Part shown: piece by piece, positions 17,836 to 26,262 of the stretch
Numbering within the stretch: the first letter of the stretch is position 1
How the letters are laid out: every line of letters begins with the position of its first letter
Source of the DNA: Flavobacteriales bacterium UBA7612
Lineage (GTDB): Bacteria; Bacteroidota; Bacteroidia; Flavobacteriales; Weeksellaceae
Direction of reading: 5' to 3'
NCBI GenBank assembly: GCA_002484335.1
Contig: DLJQ01000022.1
Span: 62,001 to 126,000 of the forward strand
DNA: 64,000 nucleotides
The notes under the pieces: model-generated
Database searches by the model: none
What the model was told of the DNA's origin: nothing
The model's input: the letters and a program-made list of their open reading frames with translations, nothing else
Position numbers and translations under genes: made by a program

Positions 17836-20800
17836 TTAGTCCTCAAATTCAATTTCATCGTCAGGTTGCGCATTCGCTACTTTCTGTAATTCTTTGGTTA
17901 ACCACGCTTTGTAATCCACTACCGTCATTTTACTTGTAGGAATTTGCGTTTTAATTTTACGAATGACAGGCGTAGCTGGCTCTTGTACTTGCGTTGTTGG
18001 TGTGTCAGTACCATCCGTTGTTGGCGGTGTAACTGGCGCTGGCGCTGTACGAATAATGGATGCTTTTTGAATCTCTAAGTGCGTGTCGTTTTGGTTGATT
18101 AAAGCGGTAGCTGTCGCATATTCAGAAAACGAGAAGCCCGACTTTTTATTCACGATAGAAAAATCCAACTCTAAATCGCTTACAGCACGTTGTTGCGCAA
18201 AGGTTAACACCTTTTTCACCTCTGATAAAATACCCGCATTCAATTGATTCGGTAAAGCCTCGATATCCAATTTAATATCTTCCGCCTTAGTCTGTAGCTT
18301 TTTAAACTCAACAGCATACTGATCGATAAGCCCTTTGAATTTAGCGTGATACTTATCTTTAATCTCTTGCGCTAATTGTTGTAATTGTACAAAAGCTTTG
18401 GTAATATCTGTTTTTAACAAGGCCTCATATTCTTCCATTTTATCCGTTACCGAAGCATCTAAAGCATTGGCTTTTAATAAATCGGTTTTAACGTCTTGAA
18501 TATAGATGGCCCAATCTTGTAATTTCTTCAAGTTCTTTTTAACGAATTTCTCCATTTTATCCACTTTCAGAATTACAGCTTCTAATTCTTCTTTCTGGGC
18601 AATAAAGTCATTCACTCTGCTGATGTAATTATCAGGTGTCACTTGACTTGTGAATGCATTGATGTAATCTTTATGTTCTTTGGCTTTCGGGAAATAGATG
18701 GTAAAATCTTTCACATTATCCGTTAGCTGTTGGATTTTTTGTACATATATTTTCGAAACATCTCGAATAGCCACCGCTAATTGGAAATCGTTGGTGTTGT
18801 AATCTACTTTATACCCCTCTACTTTTTGAACAGTATAATCAAGTTCGTTGTTCAAGAAGAAATCAACGACCTGCTTTTTCTGGTGTGCAGAAAGGGATTG
18901 TGTATTGGCTTTGAAAGATGCTTTTTTGAATTCATTTGTTTTTGAAAACACTTCTAAAGCCCCTTTATCTGTTACGGCATAAATAGGATTGGTTTGTGTA
19001 GGCGTTTTAACGGCTAATCTTCCCGCTCGTAATAAGGCAGCTAAGGTAACGATTACCGTTCCGTAAGTATAACCAGTAGGTGCACCTGCTAAATTTGATT
19101 CGATATCTGATCCTGGTACAAATGAGTTTCGAATAAGATTGGTTATTTCTTCAACCACACTTAAATTTTCTCCCACAAAATTTCCGTTTGCATCAAAAAA
19201 ACCAAACTCTTTGGAATTAAAAAATGTGGCTAAACGACTTGGATTTTGCTCTTTTACCACTTGTACGGCTACTGCTTCCTGCATTTGACTTTGCAGTCTT
19301 TTATTGTACACATTCGTTACCATTTTACGCTGTAGATTTTGTACTTCAGCAGCATAATTAGCATCATTCAGTATCGTAGTATTAAAGCAATAAATTAACG
19401 TAGCGTTGGCTAATGCTTTGTCGATTGCATTTTTAAGCGCATGTTCTTTATCCTCTTTGTTACGTAATAAATTTTGTACAACTTTTCCTTCTTCAGTACT
19501 CTTACTTGGGTATTTTGCTTCCACTTGCTCAATACGAATTATCGCGTCAATCAATTTATCTATTTCTGTAAAATGATCGTTTTCTGGATACAAAATAGCC
19601 ATTCCTTTTTGTTCGTCGTATTGTGTTTTTAACTGATTGATTTCAGCCACACGATTGTCTTGCATCGTGTATAAACTCTTAACTTGGAACGCTAATTCTT
19701 TTGTATTTGGGTTTGCAATATCATCCTTATCATCGGATTGCACATTAAAATTGAACTTTATACCATCCGTTACACTACTTAATTGACTGATCATACTTGA
19801 CTTTTTGTAATAGTCAATTAGTCTTCCCTTTTTTAGGAATCCTTGCACGGCAAAATTGTTCATCTCGTCTAATATCTTTTGCTCGACATCAGTCGTAATT
19901 TTATAGGTATGATCTGTTTCAATTAAAATTTTAGCCTCTACTAATATTTGTAAAGCCTCTTTAATTTCATTCTGCTTCGTGATCACGTCATCCGCATTAT
20001 TGAAATACGCTTTTGCTATATTTAAAGAGGTTACTTTAACTGCATCAGAATCATGTAGAAATTTTATAGTTTCTGATAATTTTCTCCCATCAATTGAGTG
20101 ATTTTCCAAAACCTTTTCTGCAGTCTTATATCGGGTTGAAATACTGGTTTCGGGTTGATTATTAGCTTCTCGTGCAATTTGCCATCCAGTTACCGTGTTA
20201 TATAAATCATCTTCTTTTACTAATTTACGTAGGATGTCGAAAGTCGTAATGATCATCCCACGTGCCGCTACTTTCGTAGAAGCATATCCCTTCGTCCCAA
20301 ACAAGAAATTTTGTAGTAGGCTGAATTGGTTTTCATAAAATGGATAATAAGCGGCGTAAGAATCTACTGTTGACGTATTCGATATACCATAGCCATTTAA
20401 ATTGGAGTGATCTCCAATTTTACCGGAGTTGGATTGATAATATTGATTTAATAACTGAACGCCTTCTTCTGTTTTTTTAAGGATTCTACTTTTGATAATG
20501 GTATCCACTTCAGTGGCTTCTAAGTGAATTTTCTCCACAAATCGGTCTGTCACTTTAACCAAGGAAGCCTTCGAAATATTTGCATTAGAAATCACGTCAT
20601 CTAATTTTTCCTGAGCAATTGCAATGGTCCATACTTTTTTACCCAACGTATTTAATGCCTCAGAGACCCCTTCTAAATCCAATAACTTTAGTTTATTTTG
20701 ATTCACCGCTTCCGAAGTTTCATCAAACATAAATACCACAGTCGCGTCAGTTTTAACTTCTAAGTACGATTTTAATTCACGTGCTAAATCAGCCGCTGCA

Positions 20801-21480
20801 AATACACCAATGGCATTTCTAACCGATGAAAATAATTGATCGTATTCTTTTTCTGATAAACCAGACTTTAAATGTATATCCTTACAAGCCGTAAAATAAG
20901 TACGCATATTTCCTTTTAATGTAGCCCAATCTTTTCCGATTGTGTCCTGAACATGGGCATAAATATCCGACTTGCCTGCAGCAATCATCGAATTGAATAA
21001 CATGTATCCATATTCGTCTTGCGGAAGATCAATCGTTTTTAAAAAGTTCTTAAATAAGGTATAACTAAACCCTTTTGATGTATCTTGTTTTGCAATATCA
21101 AGAAACACGACAATATTATTGTAACGGTCTAATTTTGCAATTTTATTTTTAAAGAAAACTTCATCATTAATCCCAGTAAATCGGTGTAATAAACGTTCTC
21201 TTGATGGTGTTCCATTTATAGATTGATTGGCTAACAAATACCCAATCATTTTTGAAAAATAGGATTTACCTGATCCATAAAAACCAGAAATCCAAACACC
21301 AGTTTCAACAGCGTTAGATGTGAATTTATCTATAAATTGTTCAAAATCTTTCGCTAAACCATCGGTCACAATATAATCTTCAATTTCCTTTTGAATTTCA
21401 TTCTCAGAAACATCCTCGATATTAATCACGTTCTTAATGTCGACCGATAGATCAATTGATAATAAATCTTTAATTTTCAT
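17836..21480 (-). CDS. brxC: BREX P-loop protein BrxC
   Basis: The 1214-residue protein has Walker A GFYGSGKS (66-73) and a Walker B-like VVFMFDET (249-256 region). A long helical body and a coiled-coil-rich stretch lie around 1000-1150. A Pro/Thr-rich linker (about 1155-1185) precedes a short C-terminal segment. BrxC is the large ATPase of BREX (formerly PglY-like) needed for both methylation and phage exclusion, probably as a scaffold/AAA+ motor. It sits between brxB (11 bases upstream) and pglX. The start MKIKDLLSIDLSVDIKNVI is typical of the family. Confidence 0.93.
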   Translation of the reverse strand: MKIKDLLSIDLSVDIKNVINIEDVSENEIQKEIEDYIVTDGLAKDFEQFIDKFTSNAVETGVWISGFYGSGKSYFSKMIGYLLANQSINGTPSRERLLHRFTGINDEVFFKNKIAKLDRYNNIVVFLDIAKQDTSKGFSYTLFKNFLKTIDLPQDEYGYMLFNSMIAAGKSDIYAHVQDTIGKDWATLKGNMRTYFTACKDIHLKSGLSEKEYDQLFSSVRNAIGVFAAADLARELKSYLEVKTDATVVFMFDETSEAVNQNKLKLLDLEGVSEALNTLGKKVWTIAIAQEKLDDVISNANISKASLVKVTDRFVEKIHLEATEVDTIIKSRILKKTEEGVQLLNQYYQSNSGKIGDHSNLNGYGISNTSTVDSYAAYYPFYENQFSLLQNFLFGTKGYASTKVAARGMIITTFDILRKLVKEDDLYNTVTGWQIAREANNQPETSISTRYKTAEKVLENHSIDGRKLSETIKFLHDSDAVKVTSLNIAKAYFNNADDVITKQNEIKEALQILVEAKILIETDHTYKITTDVEQKILDEMNNFAVQGFLKKGRLIDYYKKSSMISQLSSVTDGIKFNFNVQSDDKDDIANPNTKELAFQVKSLYTMQDNRVAEINQLKTQYDEQKGMAILYPENDHFTEIDKLIDAIIRIEQVEAKYPSKSTEEGKVVQNLLRNKEDKEHALKNAIDKALANATLIYCFNTTILNDANYAAEVQNLQRKMVTNVYNKRLQSQMQEAVAVQVVKEQNPSRLATFFNSKEFGFFDANGNFVGENLSVVEEITNLIRNSFVPGSDIESNLAGAPTGYTYGTVIVTLAALLRAGRLAVKTPTQTNPIYAVTDKGALEVFSKTNEFKKASFKANTQSLSAHQKKQVVDFFLNNELDYTVQKVEGYKVDYNTNDFQLAVAIRDVSKIYVQKIQQLTDNVKDFTIYFPKAKEHKDYINAFTSQVTPDNYISRVNDFIAQKEELEAVILKVDKMEKFVKKNLKKLQDWAIYIQDVKTDLLKANALDASVTDKMEEYEALLKTDITKAFVQLQQLAQEIKDKYHAKFKGLIDQYAVEFKKLQTKAEDIKLDIEALPNQLNAGILSEVKKVLTFAQQRAVSDLELDFSIVNKKSGFSFSEYATATALINQNDTHLEIQKASIIRTAPAPVTPPTTDGTDTPTTQVQEPATPVIRKIKTQIPTSKMTVVDYKAWLTKELQKVANAQPDDEIEFED

Positions 21481-21490
21481 GTGTTACTGG

Positions 21491-22039
21491 CTATATTATT
21501 TTACATCTGTCTTGAGATGCAATTCTTTTATTTAAAAAAACTAATTGATTGTTTTGATTGTATTCTGCAGGATATAAAAACACGGCAGGCAATGAAGCAT
21601 TCATGATCAGTTCACTTCCTGAAAAAGTAGCTAAATCAAAATGCGTAGCATATATAACACCTGTATTAATTACTACAGGGATCTTATTCACTGAAAATGC
21701 CTCATTAATTTTATCTAAAATTAGATGATAGAAATCTTGTTGTTCCTCTAAATCATTTTTAAAAATTCGATCTAGTGAAGATGGCCAATGCTCAAAGTAA
21801 AATTCAATATCTTCTTTGTTATTCGTAACAAACTCTACTAACAAAAGATTCATATCTACAATGTGGTATTTAGATTCTTCTAGTTGTTTGATTTCATTAA
21901 TGAAATTAATTTCTTCAGAAGGTTTACAAACTAATAGAATAGAATTTCCACCATTCGCTTGCAATTTAATTTCAGAATCCTTAGAAGAAACCAATCTTTC
22001 CAGTTCTAGAATTGCATTATGCGGATTTAAGTATTTCAT
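21491..22039 (-). CDS. brxB: BREX protein BrxB
   Basis: This 182-residue DUF1788-type protein starts with NPHNAILELERL and ends with the conserved pattern LPAVFLYPAEYNQNNQLVFL then a C-terminal DRCKII, as in BrxB of type 1 systems. BrxB is required for BREX; its activity is unknown. Its first 23 bases overlap the end of brxA, so translation is probably coupled. Confidence 0.9.
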   Translation of the reverse strand: MKYLNPHNAILELERLVSSKDSEIKLQANGGNSILLVCKPSEEINFINEIKQLEESKYHIVDMNLLLVEFVTNNKEDIEFYFEHWPSSLDRIFKNDLEEQQDFYHLILDKINEAFSVNKIPVVINTGVIYATHFDLATFSGSELIMNASLPAVFLYPAEYNQNNQLVFLNKRIASQDRCKII

Positions 22040-22760
22040 AAAGTTGATCGTAGTTAATAGTTGGATTAATTTTTAAGCTGTCCCCGTTATATTGAATTTC
22101 AACGTATTGAATAAACTGCTTATTAAGCACCTTTTCAACGAAAAATTCTTGTTCGTAGAACGAATACTTAATCCAATCGGAATTAATTTTATTGGTGTTT
22201 TCTTCAGCTATCGTTAAAAAATAAGCAAATACTAAAAATTCTTCGCTAGATAAATTTTTATAGACTATTTCTTTTTTTTGAACTCCAGATAATAATTCAA
22301 ATTTCTTTAATAGAGTTAAATACTTAGAAGCTGTAGTTGTAATCGTAGATTCAGACCAGCTCTTTAAAGTATCCTCTGTTTTTTGAAGTTCAACAAGACA
22401 AGCAATGACTTCTTCTTTTTTTATGATTTTACGTCCTGAATAATAAACTGGAAAAAACACCTGGTTATTTAGATAACTAAATAATTCATTATTGAAGGAA
22501 AATAGAAGAAATAATAAATAACTATTCTCTTCTATAGACTGCTTTTCTATGAATGGAAGTACTAAATGATTTAGATTTTCATTCGTAGAAATGAATGACT
22601 CTGTAATTGCCTTTTTGAATCGATTAACCGACTTAAGTGTTCTTATATCAGAATATTCCACATGGCTTATTTCCTGTAATTCAGTCTTTATCAAAAAAGT
22701 TTTGATCAGATTGAATTCAGGTAATCCACCAATGATATTTATATTTGAATTGATTTGCAT
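22017..22760 (-). CDS. brxA: BREX protein BrxA
   Basis: This 247-residue DUF1819 protein (IIGGLPEFNLIKTFLI at the start, YYSGRKIIKKEEVIACL in the middle, KTEDTLKSWSESTITTTASK as the typical central motif). BrxA is a small DNA-binding, NusB-like helical protein at the head of BREX type 1 operons. It is the first gene of the six-gene operon. The ATG at 22760 is preceded by a symmetric hairpin element at 22815-22847, and the operon promoter must lie in the 237-base gap to the divergent gene at 22998. Confidence 0.85.
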   Translation of the reverse strand: MQINSNINIIGGLPEFNLIKTFLIKTELQEISHVEYSDIRTLKSVNRFKKAITESFISTNENLNHLVLPFIEKQSIEENSYLLFLLFSFNNELFSYLNNQVFFPVYYSGRKIIKKEEVIACLVELQKTEDTLKSWSESTITTTASKYLTLLKKFELLSGVQKKEIVYKNLSSEEFLVFAYFLTIAEENTNKINSDWIKYSFYEQEFFVEKVLNKQFIQYVEIQYNGDSLKINPTINYDQLYEILKSA

Positions 22761-22814
22761 TTTATAAAATGTAAATATACAAAATGTTAAATTGCTAATA
22801 AAGTAATAACAACG

Positions 22815-22847
22815 GATATATCCTTACGGGAAACCGTAATATATATC
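22815..22847 (-). promoter_or_regulatory. Symmetric element upstream of the BREX operon
   Basis: GATATAT-CC-TTACGG, then GAAA, then CCGTAA-T-ATATATC form an inverted repeat with a one-base length difference between arms. The inner TTACGG/CCGTAA arms are perfect. It lies 55-87 bases before the brxA ATG, where an operator or leader hairpin would control the BREX operon. No BrxR-type repressor gene is seen nearby. Confidence 0.45.
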
Positions 22848-22997
22848 ACATTTTTAATTTTATTTTTTTAATATAACAAATATAATTTATTGTAACGACA
22901 GAATAAGTCGCTTAGATAATAAGAGATAATAAAAGTGTACTAAAGAATTATAGGCTATTGAAAGAAAAAATTATACTTTTAGATTATAATTAAAATT

Positions 22998-23396
22998 ATG
23001 TGTAAAAATTTTTCAGATATAATCTTTTGTACCTGCTCAGACTTTAGTGAAGAAATGATTGATCAATTAGAGAATTATTGGGTGTTGTATCGATACAATG
23101 AAAAGCTAGATATTGTTATTGTAGGTGAAATTATTTTAGATCCACTTTTTAAAGAAGCTAATTCAAATAATATAGTGGAAATAATTCTAAAAAAATTAAA
23201 TACAAATTCATTATTTGATAAATTATTAAATTTTGAAAAAAATGATCGATTACAAGTCTATATAACTTTAAACAATAATGGTATAAATTTCGGTTTTGAA
23301 TTTAACGAAAATCTTTGGAAAGAAATTGACTATGATTTTTATACTTGGACAAATAAATTTGAGGCTATCGATGGAGGAAAAATAGACTTAAAATAG
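22998..23396 (+). CDS. Hypothetical protein divergent from BREX
   Basis: The 132-residue protein is acidic, with no signal peptide or membrane segment. Two cysteines lie close to the start (MCKNFSDIIFCTCSDF). The middle is IVGEIILDPLF, followed by a beta-like C-terminal half. I do not recognise a family with confidence. It is divergent from brxA across the presumed BREX promoter and inside the element. It could be cargo, a BREX accessory gene or unrelated. Its AT-rich composition matches the integrase half of the element more than the BREX genes. Confidence 0.6.
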   Translation: MCKNFSDIIFCTCSDFSEEMIDQLENYWVLYRYNEKLDIVIVGEIILDPLFKEANSNNIVEIILKKLNTNSLFDKLLNFEKNDRLQVYITLNNNGINFGFEFNENLWKEIDYDFYTWTNKFEAIDGGKIDLK

Positions 23397-23502
23397 AAAA
23401 AATTATTCAGATATTTAAGTAACACTTTTGAATTTAATATAAACTGTTTATTATAAAATTTACTAATCATTTTCTATCTTTACCTCATTAAAATAGTAAT
23501 TA

Positions 23503-23535
23503 CGTGCGCGTAAGCTATCGTTAATCACACACACG
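23503..23535 (-). other. GC-rich stem-loop in the minus-strand sense
   Basis: In minus-strand RNA, CGUGUGUG and CGCGCACG can pair over eight positions (two G-U) around a 17-base loop. It lies 9 bases past the stop of the Toprim gene. It stands out as a GC-rich patch in very AT-rich DNA. It may be a terminator, a processing site or part of a replication origin. Confidence 0.35.
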
Positions 23536-23543
23536 AAGTATAA

Positions 23544-24416
23544 TCACCCTTTTAAATGAATTATGAATTCATTCAAATCTTTGAAGTTTTTATAAAAAGA
23601 TGAATCATCTTTTACTTTATTTTTTAATTCATTTTCTAAAAAAATTGTTGCAGATTTTCCAGCAGTATCATGGTCAAAATAGGTTTCAATTTTTTTATAA
23701 TTATTAATTAATTCTGATTTTTTTCTGAGTAAAGAAATTGAATTTAATATTAAAAAATCTGATAAAAATTCTTGAGCTGGAAATAAAAAAATATAACTGA
23801 TAAAATCACTCCAACTTTCAAATATTTTTACTTGATTTTGATTATTTTTTATCAAAGAAATATCTTTTTTTACTAAACACATTTTTACATATTTATTTCT
23901 AATTTCATATCCATTTTGAATATTTGGAAATGCAATTGCATAATAGTATTTTCCATTTAATTTATAATGAATTTCTTTACAATATCGATTTACAATTTCT
24001 AAGGGAAGTTTTCTTTCTTCTAAATATTGAATGAGTGGAAATGATGAAATTTCTTTCAATTTTAAAATTTCATATTCATTTTTAGTTTGAGTCTCTTTTA
24101 TATTTCTTTCAATAAGAAAATCATTTTGCTTTTGAAAAGAAAAAGAATTTTCATTAAAATATTTTAAAACTCCTTTTAAATCCGTTTTTAAATAATGGAG
24201 ATAAAAGTCTACAATTTTTCCACCTAATCCATTTCCATGATCAAACCAAATATCATATTTATACATCTTCGAAATATGAAAAGATGGCGTTAGTTCATTT
24301 GGTCTAAATGGTGAAATAACCCATATTGACTTTTCTGATTTATATAAAGGATTTACTCCAAATTGCTTCATTAACAATTGAACAAAATCAAGTTTATTTA
24401 TGTCGTTTAAGTTCAT
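23544..24416 (-). CDS. Toprim-domain primase-like protein
   Basis: The 290-residue protein begins like a CHC2-type zinc-binding primase N-domain (NPLYKSEKSIWVISPFR...SFHI, DIWFDHGNGLGGKIVDFYLHYLK) but lacks most zinc cysteines. The C-terminal part (about 200-285) is a Toprim fold with IFESWSDFIS near the first acidic motif and the YFDHDTAGKSA acidic motif. Such proteins are replication primases of small mobile elements in Bacteroidota. The inferred partner is the VapE-type P-loop gene upstream, across the iteron region. This gives the element the minimal replication pair seen in satellites. Confidence 0.75.
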   Translation of the reverse strand: MNLNDINKLDFVQLLMKQFGVNPLYKSEKSIWVISPFRPNELTPSFHISKMYKYDIWFDHGNGLGGKIVDFYLHYLKTDLKGVLKYFNENSFSFQKQNDFLIERNIKETQTKNEYEILKLKEISSFPLIQYLEERKLPLEIVNRYCKEIHYKLNGKYYYAIAFPNIQNGYEIRNKYVKMCLVKKDISLIKNNQNQVKIFESWSDFISYIFLFPAQEFLSDFLILNSISLLRKKSELINNYKKIETYFDHDTAGKSATIFLENELKNKVKDDSSFYKNFKDLNEFIIHLKG

Positions 24417-24442
24417 TTTTTGAAAGTTTAATTTTAAATTTT

Positions 24443-24629
24443 ACCCGTTCTACCCGTTCAGTTCTTTCTATTACTAGGTTTGTGACTATTTTTACTACTA
24501 GTTCATACCCGTTCGGACTTATCCATAAATTAAATTTTGAATAGGTATGAATAAGTAAAAACATTTAACTTACCCATAATTATGTTCCATAAATAGAGAC
24601 TTTGAATAAGTAGAACGGGTTGAACGGGT
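24443..24629. repeat. Iteron-like repeats: candidate replication origin
   Basis: Five exact copies of ACCCGTTC occur between the primase-like and VapE genes: plus strand at 24443-24450, 24452-24459 and 24507-24514, and minus strand at 24613-24620 and 24622-24629. The outer pairs are 9-bp tandems that face each other. GAATAAGTA is repeated at 24549-24557 and 24604-24612. This dense repeat array beside replication genes looks like an origin (oriV or crr-like). It may also control the primase gene, whose ATG is 27 bases away. Confidence 0.5.
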
Positions 24630-24636
24630 AGTTTTT

Positions 24637-25791
24637 TTAAAACTTCATAAATTCATAGTAATATTCGGATAATTTTATTTTGTATTTTTTTGTTCTTTCC
24701 TCCCCTACTCTAAGTTTTTTATAACCTATATTGTTTAATAGTTTACCAAGCACAACAGGATGCTTGTTTACAGATACTTTTCTTAGTTCAAAAGAAAGTT
24801 CAGTAACAGTCAAAAAATCATCTTCATTATCACTATAATCTACGAAAGAAATAATCTCTTCTTCTTCTCGAGAATAAGACCTGAATTTATTATTCTTATC
24901 ATCATTATAATTTAATTCATCGCTTGTTAAAAATGGATCAAAATTTTTATCTTTATAAGCTAAATGATAAGCTTGAGACCAAACAATATTAATATCAATA
25001 TTAGAATATGAAAAATCGATAAAGTCAATTTCGAAAACTAACCATCTTACATTGCTATTGTCTTTTAGTATTCGAATTTGATTGGTAGACCCTAAAAATG
25101 AAGCTATACGTTCAATTCGTTCTGATTTTCTCCCATAGGGTAATCGCTCATTTATACTGTCCTTTGAAATAAGAGATTTAGTAAATTCTATATCTTTTGT
25201 CATAAAATTTTGCATTTCATCAAGATTTATTATTAAGCATTTGGCTATTTTAATAATAGAATCTTTATCGTTACTGATGTTCTCAGCTATATATTCTTCC
25301 AAAATAGGTGGACATAAGTATCGAATAAAAGTACTCTTACCTATATTTTGTTTAGGGCTATAAAAAATAATTGCGTTTTTGTTAACTATTTTCTTTTCAC
25401 AAGCACAGAGGATTGTGCGAACTAGAAACTTTCTGAATTGTTGATTAAAAAACTCTTGATGTTCATTTACGACAATTTTCGATACCAATTCGCCTATATA
25501 ATCATATCCATCCCATTTTGGTAATAGGTTATGAAAATAGTTTTTAATAGGGTTATAATGATAAGATGTAGCTTTTAAATAGATTAAAAGCTTGTCAAAC
25601 GAAATACGAATATCATTCCTTTCGAGTTCAATGTAAAGACGTTCTAGATTCAATTCATTGTAATTATATTCTCCGTGAATTGAAGATTCATAAAGGAGGC
25701 TAATGTTATTAAATCTGATATCATATCTATTTTTTAGATATTCCTCTAGCTGGTCGAATACAGAACGTAACGACTTATAATTTTTGTTCAT
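24637..25791 (-). CDS. VapE/VirE-type P-loop replication protein
   Basis: The 384-residue protein has the VirE/VapE domain: PIKNYFHNLLPKWDGYDYI (about 81-99), Walker A SPKQNIGKST (145-154), LIINLDEMQNF with D191/E192 and an arginine-finger region (SKDSINERLPYGRKSERIER). The C-terminal part is a small winged helix-like segment. VapE proteins are superfamily 3-like helicases in phage satellites and plasmids. It is likely the initiator/helicase that acts on the adjacent iterons with the Toprim primase. The start is the ATG at 25791. Confidence 0.8.
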   Translation of the reverse strand: MNKNYKSLRSVFDQLEEYLKNRYDIRFNNISLLYESSIHGEYNYNELNLERLYIELERNDIRISFDKLLIYLKATSYHYNPIKNYFHNLLPKWDGYDYIGELVSKIVVNEHQEFFNQQFRKFLVRTILCACEKKIVNKNAIIFYSPKQNIGKSTFIRYLCPPILEEYIAENISNDKDSIIKIAKCLIINLDEMQNFMTKDIEFTKSLISKDSINERLPYGRKSERIERIASFLGSTNQIRILKDNSNVRWLVFEIDFIDFSYSNIDINIVWSQAYHLAYKDKNFDPFLTSDELNYNDDKNNKFRSYSREEEEIISFVDYSDNEDDFLTVTELSFELRKVSVNKHPVVLGKLLNNIGYKKLRVGEERTKKYKIKLSEYYYEFMKF

Positions 25792-25798
25792 AAAATGA

Positions 25799-25828
25799 TT
25801 GAATTATAAGTTTTTTGCCTTATCTTTG
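25799..25828 (+). promoter_or_regulatory. Candidate promoter for a plus-strand RNA
   Basis: TTG at 25799-25801 and TATCTTTG at 25821-25828 are separated by 19 bases, which matches the Bacteroidota -33/-7 layout (TTTG-like then TAnnTTTG). No plus-strand coding sequence follows, only a short stretch ending in a strong terminator. Confidence 0.45.
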
Positions 25829-25834
25829 ACTTAG

Positions 25835-25907
25835 GATTATAAATAAGACAAGGCAAAAACTTTGTTAATAATATTTGAAGTGTTTATTGGGGAATAAACA
25901 CTTTTTT
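25835..25907 (+). ncRNA. Candidate antisense small RNA between xis and vapE
   Basis: A transcript starting about 7 bases after the TATCTTTG box would be about 73 nt and end at a perfect terminator hairpin with six Ts. It would be complementary to the vapE leader on the opposite strand. In satellite P4 a small RNA controls immunity and replication, so a similar role is possible here. This is inferred from sequence signals only. Confidence 0.35.
25878..25907 (+). terminator. Strong plus-strand intrinsic terminator
   Basis: AAGTGTTTATT, loop GGGG, AATAAACACTT, then TTTTTT. The stem is a perfect 11 bp. The T-tract is only on the plus strand, while all neighbouring genes are on the minus strand, which implies a plus-strand transcript. 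Confidence 0.6.
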
Positions 25908-26184
25908 ATTTTCTAGTCTTTGCATATTTTGAAGCTTCATTTTGCAATTGAAGTTTACTTTTCGATTTATTAGAAAGTAGCCATTCATCAATTTCTTCTT
26001 TATCAAAGAATAAGTGTTTCCCATTGGGTTTTGAAAATGGTAAAATATTATTTTGTACCATTTTATAAATTGTCGATTTAGAATAGCCTGTATAATCAGC
26101 TAATTCGTCTGGGTTTAAAACTTTCTTTTTATCAAGTAATAAACTTTCAATACTTAATAATTTTTCTAAAATTAAATTGTCCAT
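25906..26184 (-). CDS. Xis-like helix-turn-helix protein of the BREX element
   Basis: The 92-residue protein carries an HTH_17/excisionase domain at about 20-68 (VLNPDELADYTGYSKSTIYKMVQ and PNGKHLFFDKEEIDEWL). The C-terminus is a basic tail (KSKSKLQLQNEASKYAKTRK). It may act as excision factor or as regulator of vapE, 114 bases downstream. It lies in the order int, membrane protein, xis, vapE, primase on one strand, the expected layout of an integrative satellite. Confidence 0.75.
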   Translation of the reverse strand: MDNLILEKLLSIESLLLDKKKVLNPDELADYTGYSKSTIYKMVQNNILPFSKPNGKHLFFDKEEIDEWLLSNKSKSKLQLQNEASKYAKTRK

Positions 26185-26262
26185 TGGTATATTGTTTTTA
26201 TGATTATATCACCAAAACTACATTAACCTAAAAGTGGAAAAGATGGAAAAAATGGTTTACCA

